Assembly (NCBI GenBank): GCA_016714045.1
Contig: JADJNY010000006.1
Location: 372,001-436,000, forward strand
DNA: 64,000 bases
Direction: 5' to 3'
Source: Planctomycetota bacterium
GTDB taxonomy: Bacteria > Planctomycetota > UBA1135 > GCA-002686595
The translations under genes and the position numbers were made by a program. Shown piece by piece: positions 26,266-33,611 of the stretch; positions within the stretch are counted from its first letter, which is position 1, and each line of letters begins with the position of its first letter. The notes under the pieces are model-generated. The model ran no database searches and had not been told where the DNA came from. It was given only the letters and a program-made list of their open reading frames with translations.

Positions 26266-27561
26266 GCTCGTCGGCGGCGTCGGAAGCCACCGAAAAAGGC
26301 ACGCCATGCCGAGCGCCGCGGACACGGCCGAACCGGCGAGGATCCCAACCTTGGCCGCGTCGAGGAGGTCACCCTCGAGCGCAAGGCCCGCGATGAAGAG
26401 CGCCATCGTGAAGCCAATGCCGGCGAGGAAGCCGGCGCCGAGGAGCACGGTCCAGCTCACGCCGGTGGGCAGGCGGCAGAGCCCCGTGCGTACGGCGACG
26501 AAGGAGAAGACGACGATCCCGAGCGGCTTGCCGAGAATCAAGCCGATCGCGACCGCGATCGGCACCGGTTCGAACAGGCTCGCGCCCGCGAGCGACACGC
26601 CGGCGTTCGCGAGCGCGAAGACGGGCATGATCACGAACGCCACCCACGGGTGAAGCGCGTGCACGAGGTAGTCGAGCGGCGAGACGGTCTCGCGCGCCAC
26701 GCGCACCGCGGCGTGCGCCTCGCGCGCCGAAGGCCCGGGTTCGTCCTGGCCGACGCACGACACCCAGCGCGAGAGCACCGAGCGACCGAGGTACGCGCGC
26801 GCCGGCGTCTGCAGCCCGAGGATCACGCCGGCAATCGTCGCGTGCACTCCTGACTCGTGAAATCCGTACCAGATCGCGGCCCCGAGCGCCGTATACACGC
26901 CGAAGCTGCGCACACCCAGACGTGCAAGGACGGCGACGAGCACGATACCCGCGAAGCCCGCTCCGAGCAGCACGAGGTCGAGATCGTCGGTGTAGCCCAC
27001 CGCGATGACGAGAATCGCGCCAATGTCGTCGGCGATCGCGAGGCTCAGGAGCAGAATTCGCAGCGCCACCGGGACGCGCCGCCCCAGCACGGCCATGCAC
27101 CCCACGACGAACGCGATGTCGGTCGCCATCGGGATGCCCCAGCCGTTCCGAGCAGGGCCGTCGCCCGCGAAGGCGAGGTAGAGGAGCGCCGGCGCGACCA
27201 TTCCGCCGATGGCCGCGGCGATTGGCAGCGCGGCGCGCCGGGCATCGCGGAGTTCCCCGTGGACGAGCTCTCGTTTCACTTCGAGCCCGATCACGAAGAA
27301 GAAGACAGCCATCAGGCCATCGTTGATCCAATGCTGCAGCGAATGCTGCATGCCGAAGCTCCCGACCTGAAAGCCGACCTTCGTCTTCCAGAAGGCGAGA
27401 TAGCCCTCGGCCCACGGCGAGTTCGCGAGCCCGAGAGCCGCGAGCGTGCAGGCGAGCAGGACGAAGCCACTCGAGGCCTCGACGTGCATCCAATCGGCCA
27501 CGGGTCGCGTCAGCCGGTCGATCGGTTCACGCGGGAGCGGGGCGTCGCGTTCAGGCTTCAT
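26242..27561 (-). CDS. nhaA: NhaA-type Na+/H+ antiporter
   Basis: 439 residues, about 12 helices, exchanging two H+ for one Na+ or Li+ at the inner membrane. Family marks: the ion-binding pair in SLAIADDIGAILVIA, VIGLEVKRELVHGEL in the early part, IPMATDIAFVVG, and GIGFTMALFIAGLAL near the end. The ATG at 27561 (MKPERDAPL) starts just before the conserved LTRPVADWMHVEASSG. An upstream Met at 27657 would add a basic, unconserved leader. A 126-bp spacer separates it from the divergent molybdopterin gene. Confidence 0.95.
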   Translation of the reverse strand: MKPERDAPLPREPIDRLTRPVADWMHVEASSGFVLLACTLAALGLANSPWAEGYLAFWKTKVGFQVGSFGMQHSLQHWINDGLMAVFFFVIGLEVKRELVHGELRDARRAALPIAAAIGGMVAPALLYLAFAGDGPARNGWGIPMATDIAFVVGCMAVLGRRVPVALRILLLSLAIADDIGAILVIAVGYTDDLDLVLLGAGFAGIVLVAVLARLGVRSFGVYTALGAAIWYGFHESGVHATIAGVILGLQTPARAYLGRSVLSRWVSCVGQDEPGPSAREAHAAVRVARETVSPLDYLVHALHPWVAFVIMPVFALANAGVSLAGASLFEPVPIAVAIGLILGKPLGIVVFSFVAVRTGLCRLPTGVSWTVLLGAGFLAGIGFTMALFIAGLALEGDLLDAAKVGILAGSAVSAALGMACLFRWLPTPPTSGRDSGGS

Positions 27562-27673
27562 GGCGGTGCCGGAAGGAGTTCCCTCGCACCCTAGCAACCG
27601 CACGCGGCCGCCGCACGCATGGCGCACCCCAGGATCGCGCGCTCGAGGGCGCGCCACGCGCTCGTCGATCCGC

Positions 27674-27679
27674 TAACCT
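27674..27679 (+). promoter_or_regulatory. -10-like box TAACCT
   Basis: Within GCTAACCTGCGC, eight nt before the ATG at 27688. It supports that start and a leaderless transcript. Confidence 0.45.
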
Positions 27680-27687
27680 GCGCTGGC

Positions 27688-30471
27688 ATGACCCGCTCCC
27701 ACGAACCCGACGCCTGGCAAGTCACGCCGCTCGAGAACTTCCCGCCGCCCGACCAGTGGAACGACTGGGTCGAGTACGACGCGAAGGCCTGGCCGCGGAA
27801 GGTCGAGAAGCGCTACACGCTCGTTCCGACGACGTGCTTCAACTGCGAGGCGGCCTGCGGGCTCGTCGCGTACGTCGACTCGAAGTCGCTCGAGATCCGC
27901 AAGCTCGAGGGGAACCCGTTCCACCCCGGCTCGCGCGGCCGCAACTGCGCGAAGGGTCCGGCGACGATCAACCAGATCCAGGACCCCGGGCGCATCCTCT
28001 ACCCGCTTAAGCGCGTCGGTCCGCGCGGCTCGGGCAAGTTCGAGCGCACGACGTGGGACGAGGTGCTCGACGTGTTCGCGGCGAAGATCAGGAAGGCGCT
28101 CGTCGAGGACCGCCGCACCGAGGTCATGTACCACGTCGGCCGTCCAGGCCACGACGGCTACATGGACCGCGTGCTGCAGAGCTGGGGCGTCGACGGCCAC
28201 AACTCGCACACGAACGTATGCTCCGCCGCCGCGCGCCTCGGATACGCGCTGTGGAGCGGCGCGGACCGCCCGTCGCCCGACCACGAGAACGCGAAGTTCA
28301 TCCTGCTGCTCAGCTCGCACCTCGAGACGGGCCACTACTTCAACCCGCACGCGCAGCGCATCATCGACGCGAAGATGAAGGGCGCGAAGCTCGCCGCGAT
28401 CGACGTGCGCCTGTCGAACACGGCGTCGATGTCGGACTACTGGCTCGCGCCGTGGCCGGGGACCGAGGCGTTCCTCTTGCTCGCGTTCGCGCACGTGATC
28501 CTCGCCGAAAAGCTCTACGACGCGAAGTTCCTCGAGGACTGGACCAACTGGCGCGATTTCCTGCGCGCGAAGCGCCCCGACCGCGCGCCGACGATGGAGC
28601 TCTTCCTCGAGGAGCTCACGCAGCACTACGCGAGCTTCACGCCCGAGGCCGCCGAGAAGGAGTGCGGCGTCGCGAAGGAGACGATCGTCGCGGTCGCGCG
28701 CGAGATCGGCAAAGCCGGCAGCGCGTTCGCGTCGCACGTGTGGCGCAACGCCGCGTCGGGCAACCTCGGCGGCTGGCAGGTCGCGCGCTGCCTGCAGTTC
28801 GTCGGCGTGCTCGTCGGCGCCGTCGGCACGCCGGGCGGCACCAACCTCAACGTCCAGAACAAGTTCGTCCCGCCGCCGTTCTTGAAGCCGCCGCCGCAGA
28901 ACGTGTGGAGCGAGCTCCTGTTCCCGCCGGAGTGGCCGCTCGCGCACCACGAGCTCAGCTACCTGCTCCCCCACTTGATCCAGGACGGTCGCGGCAAGCT
29001 CGCGGCCTACTTCACGCGCGTCTACAACCCCGTCTGGACGAACCCCGACGGCATGGTGTGGGAGCAGGTGCTGCGCGACGAGACGAAGATCGAGCTGCAC
29101 GCCGCGCTCACGCCGACGTGGAACGAGACCGCGCAGTACGCCGACTACGTGCTGCCGATGGGCCACGGCGCCGAGCGTCACGACCTGATGAGTCAGGAAA
29201 CGCACGCGGCGAAGTGGATCAGCTTCCGCCAGCCGGTGCAGCGCGTCCTGCGCGAACGTCGCGGCGAGAAGATCGAGTGGACGTACCAGTCGAACCCCGG
29301 CGAGGTCTGGGAAGAGGACGAGTTCTGGATCGCGCTTTCGTGGCGCATCGACCCGGACGGCTCGCTCGGCGTGCGCAAGTACTACGAGTCGCCGTATCGC
29401 AAGGGCGAGCGCATCACGGTCACCGAGTACTACCAGTGGATCTTCGAGAACACCGTGCCGGGCCTCCCCGATGAGGCGAAGAAGCACGGGATGACGCCGC
29501 TCGAGTACATGCAGAAGCACGGCGCGTTCCTCGTGTCGACGGACGTGTACGAGGCGCACCAGAAGAAGCTCGCGGAGAAGGAGCTCGAAGGCACCGAGCG
29601 CGACGAAGCGACGCGGACCGTGACGAAGGGCGGCAAGCCCGCCGGCGTGATCGTCGACGGCGCGGTGCGCGCGGGCTTCGCGACGCCGTCGAAGCGCTTG
29701 GAGCTCTACAGCCCGACGATGGCGGAGTGGGGCTGGCCCGAGTACGCGCTCCCCGCGTACATCGAGAGCCACATCCATCGCAAGCACCTGAAGCGCGAGC
29801 AGGGCGAGTACGCGCTCGTGCCGACGTTCCGCCTGCCGACGTTGATCCACACGCGCTCGGGCAACGCGAAGTGGCTGTACGAGCTCTCGAACTCGAACCC
29901 GGTGTGGGTGCACCCCGAGGACGCGGACCGGCTCGAGATCGAGACCGGCGACCTCTTGCGCGTGTCGACGCGCATCGGCCACTTCGTGAACAAGGCGTGG
30001 GTCACCGAAGGCATGCGCCCCGGAGTCGTGGCGTGCAGCCACCACCTCGGCCGCTGGCGCCTCTCCGACGACATCGGCACGGACAAGTGGGCGAGCGCCT
30101 TGGTCGCGCGCGAGGAGCTCGCTCCCGGCCGCTTCCGCTTCCGCCGGCTCGAGGACATCCGGCCGTTCGCGTCGAGCGACCCCGACTCGAAGCGCGTGTG
30201 GTGGACCGACGGCGGCGTGCACCAGAACCTGACCTTCCCGGTGCAGCCGGATCCGGTGAGCGGCATGCACTGCTGGCACCAACGCGTCACCGTCGAGCCC
30301 GCGCGCGACGACGACGAATACGGCGACGTCGAGGTCGACACGAAGAAGTCGATGGAGGTCTTCCACGAGTGGCTGAAGCTCGCACGCCTCGGCCCGCGCC
30401 CCGGCAACCTGCGCCGCCCGCTGCACTTCGCCCGCGCGGTGAAGCCGACGGTGGAGGCGTACAAGCGCTGA
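27688..30471 (+). CDS. Molybdopterin (bis-MGD) oxidoreductase catalytic subunit
   Basis: 927 residues, DMSO-reductase superfamily. The N-terminal [4Fe-4S] site is Cys50, Cys53, Cys57 and Cys87 (TTCFNCEAACG, RGRNCAKG). The protein ligand to Mo is probably Cys178 in SHTNVCSAAARLGY. The C-terminal molydopterin-binding domain contains THSGN-like IHTRSGNAKWLYEL and CSHHLGRW. There is no twin-Arg signal. Together with the FeS/NrfD fusion at 21525-23039 it would make a quinone-linked three-module complex. The sequence resembles neither NarG nor a classical formate dehydrogenase closely enough to name a substrate. The ATG at 27688 is preferred over 27619 because a TAACCT box lies eight nt before it. 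Confidence 0.9.
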   Translation: MTRSHEPDAWQVTPLENFPPPDQWNDWVEYDAKAWPRKVEKRYTLVPTTCFNCEAACGLVAYVDSKSLEIRKLEGNPFHPGSRGRNCAKGPATINQIQDPGRILYPLKRVGPRGSGKFERTTWDEVLDVFAAKIRKALVEDRRTEVMYHVGRPGHDGYMDRVLQSWGVDGHNSHTNVCSAAARLGYALWSGADRPSPDHENAKFILLLSSHLETGHYFNPHAQRIIDAKMKGAKLAAIDVRLSNTASMSDYWLAPWPGTEAFLLLAFAHVILAEKLYDAKFLEDWTNWRDFLRAKRPDRAPTMELFLEELTQHYASFTPEAAEKECGVAKETIVAVAREIGKAGSAFASHVWRNAASGNLGGWQVARCLQFVGVLVGAVGTPGGTNLNVQNKFVPPPFLKPPPQNVWSELLFPPEWPLAHHELSYLLPHLIQDGRGKLAAYFTRVYNPVWTNPDGMVWEQVLRDETKIELHAALTPTWNETAQYADYVLPMGHGAERHDLMSQETHAAKWISFRQPVQRVLRERRGEKIEWTYQSNPGEVWEEDEFWIALSWRIDPDGSLGVRKYYESPYRKGERITVTEYYQWIFENTVPGLPDEAKKHGMTPLEYMQKHGAFLVSTDVYEAHQKKLAEKELEGTERDEATRTVTKGGKPAGVIVDGAVRAGFATPSKRLELYSPTMAEWGWPEYALPAYIESHIHRKHLKREQGEYALVPTFRLPTLIHTRSGNAKWLYELSNSNPVWVHPEDADRLEIETGDLLRVSTRIGHFVNKAWVTEGMRPGVVACSHHLGRWRLSDDIGTDKWASALVAREELAPGRFRFRRLEDIRPFASSDPDSKRVWWTDGGVHQNLTFPVQPDPVSGMHCWHQRVTVEPARDDDEYGDVEVDTKKSMEVFHEWLKLARLGPRPGNLRRPLHFARAVKPTVEAYKR

Positions 30472-30480
30472 CGGATCGGC

Positions 30481-31377
30481 CTACTTCGCCGAGCCGGATC
30501 CGACGAGAGCCTGGGTCGCATCGCGCTGCCAATCGAGGAGCGCGTGCCACCCCTCGTCGCCGACAGCGATTCGCGGCGGCGACACACCAACTCGCCGCAG
30601 ATCCCCCGCCATCCGCCGCACCCACTCTCGCGCCTCGATCGAGCGCACCTCCGTCGGCGCGCTAGCGAGCTCCATCTCCATCCGTGTGAGCCCGACGAGC
30701 ACGCGCGCCGCGGCCGCGAAGCTCGTCCGCACCCCGGGCAGCGACCCGAACGTCGCTTCGAGCTCCGTGCGATGCCGCAGCTCGAAGTGCAGTCGGTTCC
30801 GGTGCTCGACGGACTCGACCAACCCCGCATCGCGCAGCATGTCCAACGCGTCCGCCGCGTTGCGCTTCGTGCAGGCGGCCTCTTCCGCGTAGTCGAGCGC
30901 GGTCGCGGTCCCCGGAACCTGTCCGAGCAACAGGATGCGCACGAGCTCCGCCCGCGCCGTCGGTCCGAACGCCGAGCGCAGGCGCAACCCAAGCCATCCC
31001 GCGCGCGTCGGCGTCGCCTCCGTTCGCGTGGCGCGCGGGCTCGAGAGCCTCCGGAACCGTCCGCGAGACTTCACGGGCGCCGCGGCCTCGCCGTCGAGCG
31101 CAGTGAGCCTCGGCGTCGCGATCGCGACGGGCCAGCTCGCTCGCAACCGGATCCACCGCGAGCGCGACAAGAGCGCGCGATGCTCCATGCACCAACGCTG
31201 AGCCTCTTCGACGAGGCGTGCCTCCGCGTCGAACGAGTCGGTCAGCAACATCAGCGCCTCGGGGTCGATGCACCATTCGCTGTGCCGGCGTTCCCACCCG
31301 GGCACGCCGAGCTCGGCCCATGCGCTCCACGCGAAGTCGGCGATCGACGAGGTCCGAGACCTAGTTGAGTTCTTCAA
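30481..31377 (-). CDS. Winged-helix protein, putative antitoxin/partner of nucleotidyltransferase
   Basis: 298 residues. A clear winged-helix DNA-binding segment lies near residues 140-195: AELVRILLLGQVPG, DYAEEAACTKRNAADALDML, AGLVESV. The rest is helical without membrane segments. The TTG start at 31377 is supported by GGAGG six nt upstream and by a 17-nt overlap with the nucleotidyltransferase stop, which implies tight co-translation. In AbiE-like type IV systems a winged-helix protein is the antitoxin and autorepressor, and that role is inferred here. The gene order (nucleotidyltransferase first) is opposite to AbiE. It meets the molybdopterin gene tail to tail with a 9-nt gap. Confidence 0.75.
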   Translation of the reverse strand: MKNSTRSRTSSIADFAWSAWAELGVPGWERRHSEWCIDPEALMLLTDSFDAEARLVEEAQRWCMEHRALLSRSRWIRLRASWPVAIATPRLTALDGEAAAPVKSRGRFRRLSSPRATRTEATPTRAGWLGLRLRSAFGPTARAELVRILLLGQVPGTATALDYAEEAACTKRNAADALDMLRDAGLVESVEHRNRLHFELRHRTELEATFGSLPGVRTSFAAAARVLVGLTRMEMELASAPTEVRSIEAREWVRRMAGDLRRVGVSPPRIAVGDEGWHALLDWQRDATQALVGSGSAK

Positions 31378-31948
31378 GGCTCACCTCCACTCCGTGATGA
31401 CGTAGGAACGAGACGAGCACCGTGGCGAAGCCCTCCGACGGGTCCTGCGTCCGGCACCACTTGGCGGCGGCGAGCAACTCGTCCCGCGTCGGAGCGAGCG
31501 CCGCGAGATCGGACGCATGCTTGCTGCGCGGACCTTGGTCGACGGTCGCGAAGACCTTGAAGTGGATCTGGTCGTAGCGACTCGCGACGTGGAGCGCGAG
31601 TCCGCCGAAGCGCAGCGGGTGACAGCGCTCGAGGAAGCCCTCGGGCAGACCGAAGTCGACCAACGCGCTGGGACCGGGGTTCAGCCAGCCCGCGGGGAGG
31701 TCCAACTCCTCGCCGACGGCCCTTGCGGCCGCTTCGAGTTCCGGCGGGAGCTCGGTGAGCTTCACGACGCGGTCCCCGGTCACGGCGCCGACGATGTCGA
31801 CGTCCTTCGTCGTGCGTCGAACGACCTCGAGGAGCAGCAGACCGGATCCGCCGATGACCGCCAGGTCGAATCGCCGTCCACGTCGCTCCAAGAGCGCGCC
31901 CAGGACTTGGAAAGCGCGCTGGAGACCGGTTTCGTCGAGGGGCTGCAT
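31361..31948 (-). CDS. Nucleotidyltransferase of the AbiEii/DUF6036 type, putative toxin
   Basis: 195 residues from the ATG at 31948. The nucleotidyltransferase core is GGSGLLLLEVVRRTTKDVDIVG, here seen as GGSG, a ten-residue gap and the DVD metal pair, followed by HFKVFATVDQGPRSKHASDL with a basic patch and Asp. This matches my memory of DUF6036/AbiEii proteins, which in studied cases add nucleotides to RNA. A perfect TATACT -10 box sits nine nt before 31948; the ATG at 31981 would place that box inside the gene. Cotranscribed with the winged-helix gene downstream. Defence or toxin role is inference. Confidence 0.8.
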   Translation of the reverse strand: MQPLDETGLQRAFQVLGALLERRGRRFDLAVIGGSGLLLLEVVRRTTKDVDIVGAVTGDRVVKLTELPPELEAAARAVGEELDLPAGWLNPGPSALVDFGLPEGFLERCHPLRFGGLALHVASRYDQIHFKVFATVDQGPRSKHASDLAALAPTRDELLAAAKWCRTQDPSEGFATVLVSFLRHHGVEVSLEELN

Positions 31949-31957
31949 TCGATGGGA

Positions 31958-31988
31958 AGTATATCCTCTCATATCGGGCATGTATACT
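31958..31988. promoter_or_regulatory. Promoter and inverted repeat upstream of the nucleotidyltransferase pair
   Basis: AGTATA at 31958-31963 and TATACT at 31983-31988 form an inverted repeat 19 nt apart in an unusually AT-rich patch. On the minus strand the proximal arm is the TATACT -10 box for the start at 31948. Candidate autoregulatory operator. Confidence 0.5.
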
Positions 31989-31999
31989 GCCGCGCTGAA

Positions 32000-32130
32000 G
32001 CTGATTCCCCGGGCTCCAGGGAGGCCGGGCGAGGCCCGACAGGGAGGGCAGCCCCCCTCCGCGCTGGGAGCCAGCGGGGCTCAGGACCTCCGCGGGAGCG
32101 TTCCAGGCCCGGCCCCGCTTCCCACCGACA
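32000..32130. other. Structured, compositionally distinct intergenic stretch
   Basis: Several inverted repeats (GGCTCCAG with CTGGGAGCC, CGGGC-GAG-GCCCG, GGAGGG with CCCTCC) in a purine/pyrimidine-blocked sequence unlike the neighbouring DNA. No reading frame is favoured. Could be a structured leader or part of acquired DNA. Confidence 0.35.
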
Positions 32131-32180
32131 GGTCTTTCTGAACGCTGTTTCGCGCGACGAGTCGAGACGCCCGTGGACAA

Positions 32181-32204
32181 TTACTTCGCCATATGGCTAA
32201 ATGA
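32181..32204. promoter_or_regulatory. Palindromic ArsR-type operator
   Basis: The perfect 10-bp palindrome GCCATATGGC (32188-32197) lies within a 24-bp imperfect palindrome (nine of twelve pairs), ending 9 nt before the ArsR start. I recall AACCATATGGTT-like sites in front of SdpR-type ArsR genes, so autoregulation is likely. Confidence 0.6.
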
Positions 32205-32213
32205 CTGACGCGC

Positions 32214-32516
32214 ATGAAGCGCGAGTCCAAAGCCCAATCCGACCTCTACGAGGCCGTCTTCGCCGCGCTCGCGCATCCCGCGCGCCGGCGGATCCTGACG
32301 ACGGTGAACTTCGAGGGCGGCGCGATGCAGGCCGGCGAGATCGCGGCGATGTTCGAGCACGCGTGGCCGACCACGACGCGGCACCTCCGGGTGCTCGTCG
32401 AGGCCGGGCTCCTGCACGACGAACGCCGCGGACGCGCGCGCGTCTACCGGATCGATCGCAAGCGTTTGGAGCTCGTGCGCGACTGGCTCGCGTGGTTCTC
32501 GAAGGACCCGGGCTGA
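32214..32516 (+). CDS. ArsR-family (SdpR-like) transcriptional regulator
   Basis: 100 residues, winged helix-turn-helix: AVFAALAHPARRRILTTV opens the domain, AGEIAAMFEHAWPTTTRHLRVLVEAGLL is the HTH, and RRGRARVYRIDRKRLELVRDWL the wing and dimer helix. None of the Cys-rich metal sites of ArsR/SmtB are present, so a non-metal signal is likely. The operator at 32181-32204 suggests autorepression. The VOC gene starts 24 nt after the stop and is probably in the same operon. Confidence 0.9.
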   Translation: MKRESKAQSDLYEAVFAALAHPARRRILTTVNFEGGAMQAGEIAAMFEHAWPTTTRHLRVLVEAGLLHDERRGRARVYRIDRKRLELVRDWLAWFSKDPG

Positions 32517-32540
32517 ACACGAAACGCGAAGGAGGCACCC

Positions 32541-33272
32541 ATGGTCACCCCCAAGAAGAACGACAGCACCTCGAAGTCCGCCGCGACGAAGCCCGCGAGC
32601 TCCAAGCTCGCGCAGGACAAGTCCGCGAGCTCGCCGGCGCACGGTGCGAAGGTCGGCGGCGCCAAGCCCGCGAACGGCAAACCAGCGACGGCTGCCGCGA
32701 CGAAGGCGAAACCCGCCGGCGCGACCACCGGTCTGCCGGGCGGGAAGTCGAAGTCCGCGCCCGCCGTCCAGCTCGGCGCGAAGTCGCCGAACGGGAAAGC
32801 ACCGTCCCTCGGCGCGAAGGCCGCCCCCGGCACGCCCGCGCCGAAGAAGCTCCCGAAGCGCGCGAAGACGAGCACCGGCCGCGACATCCCGAACCTCTTC
32901 CGCTTGAACCTCGAGGTCGGCGACCTCGACGCCGCGACGCGCTTCTACGAGCGCCTCCTCGGCATCGAAGCGCGCAAGCAGGCGGGCGGGCGCGTCTACT
33001 TCTCCTCGGGCGCGGTGACGCTGCAGGTCGTGCAGGTCCCGCCCGAGCGCAAGCCGCACCCGAGCGCCGACTCGCTCCACTTCGCCGTCGCGGACATCGA
33101 TGCGGTGTACGAGCGCGCGAAGGCGCTCGGCTGCCTGTCGCGCGAGACCGTGCACGGCCGCCCCGGCGGCGAGGTGCACGTGCGCCCCTGGGGCGAGCGC
33201 TCGTTCTACGCGCGCGACCGCTGGAAGAACGCGCTGTGCTTCGTCGCGGCGGGCACGGAGCAGATGGGCTGA
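32541..33272 (+). CDS. VOC-fold (glyoxalase-like) protein with Lys/Ala-rich tail
   Basis: 243 residues. The first ~112 are almost only Lys, Ala, Ser, Gly and Pro, with KPA and GAK steps like a histone H1 or AlgP-type tail. From residue ~117 a single VOC module follows: LFRLNLEVGDLDAATRFYERLLGIEAR, VYFSSGAVTLQVVQV, DSLHFAVADIDAVYERAKALG and ERSFYARDRWKNALCFV. The metal-ligand pattern (His in LHFAV) is partly visible. A strong GGAGG lies 6 nt before the ATG. Such tails bind nucleic acid elsewhere; whether this one does is inference. The substrate is unknown. Operon with the ArsR regulator. Confidence 0.85.
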   Translation: MVTPKKNDSTSKSAATKPASSKLAQDKSASSPAHGAKVGGAKPANGKPATAAATKAKPAGATTGLPGGKSKSAPAVQLGAKSPNGKAPSLGAKAAPGTPAPKKLPKRAKTSTGRDIPNLFRLNLEVGDLDAATRFYERLLGIEARKQAGGRVYFSSGAVTLQVVQVPPERKPHPSADSLHFAVADIDAVYERAKALGCLSRETVHGRPGGEVHVRPWGERSFYARDRWKNALCFVAAGTEQMG

Positions 33273-33309
33273 GGCACGAGCTCTCGCCGGTTCCGACCGG
33301 CGGGAGCGC

Positions 33310-33494
33310 GCGCTCGACTGCGGGGCTCGAGCGCGGGGCTCGACTGCGGGGCTCGACTGCGGGGCTCGACTGCGGGGCTCGACTGCGGGGCTCGACTGCG
33401 GGGCTCGACTGCGGGGCTCGACTGCGGGGCTCGACTGCGGGGCTCGAGCGCCGGGTGTCGAGCGCCGGGTGTCGAGCGCCGGGTGTCGAGCGCG
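33310..33494. repeat. 13-bp (CTCGACTGCGGGG) and 14-bp tandem repeats
   Basis: About ten units of CTCGACTGCGGGG, one variant with CTCGAGCGCGGGG near the left end, followed by three 14-bp units TCGAGCGCCGGGTG. Nearly identical units imply recent slippage. Intergenic between the VOC gene and a lipoprotein gene. Confidence 0.9.
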
Positions 33495-33598
33495 GAACGC
33501 TTGCGAGAGAGGCGACGGCTGCGAGCGCTCGCCCGCGGCCCCGACCGAGGGCGGACAACGCACGGTCCACCCGCTCGCGCCGCGCACCGTGCGCTCGC

Positions 33599-33604
33599 TA
33601 GGCT
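33599..33604 (+). promoter_or_regulatory. -10-like box TAGGCT
   Basis: GCTAGGCT, seven nt before the ATG at 33612: leaderless spacing. Confidence 0.5.
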
Positions 33605-33611
33605 GGCGCGC

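Larger units (their letters stand above)
33273..33611. other. 339-bp gene-free interval with short tandem repeats
   Basis: Dominated by the 13-bp and 14-bp tandem arrays at 33310-33494; then about 100 bp leading to a TAGGCT box at 33599. No gene seen. Reading frames through the arrays are repeat artefacts. Confidence 0.8.

Noticed and set aside
27674..30471. Selenocysteine in the molybdopterin subunit, as in formate dehydrogenases
   Set aside because: The Mo-ligand position is a Cys codon (Cys178) and no in-frame stop is present.
33310..33494. CRISPR array
   Set aside because: Units are 13-14 bp and directly adjacent without spacers, so this is a plain tandem repeat.
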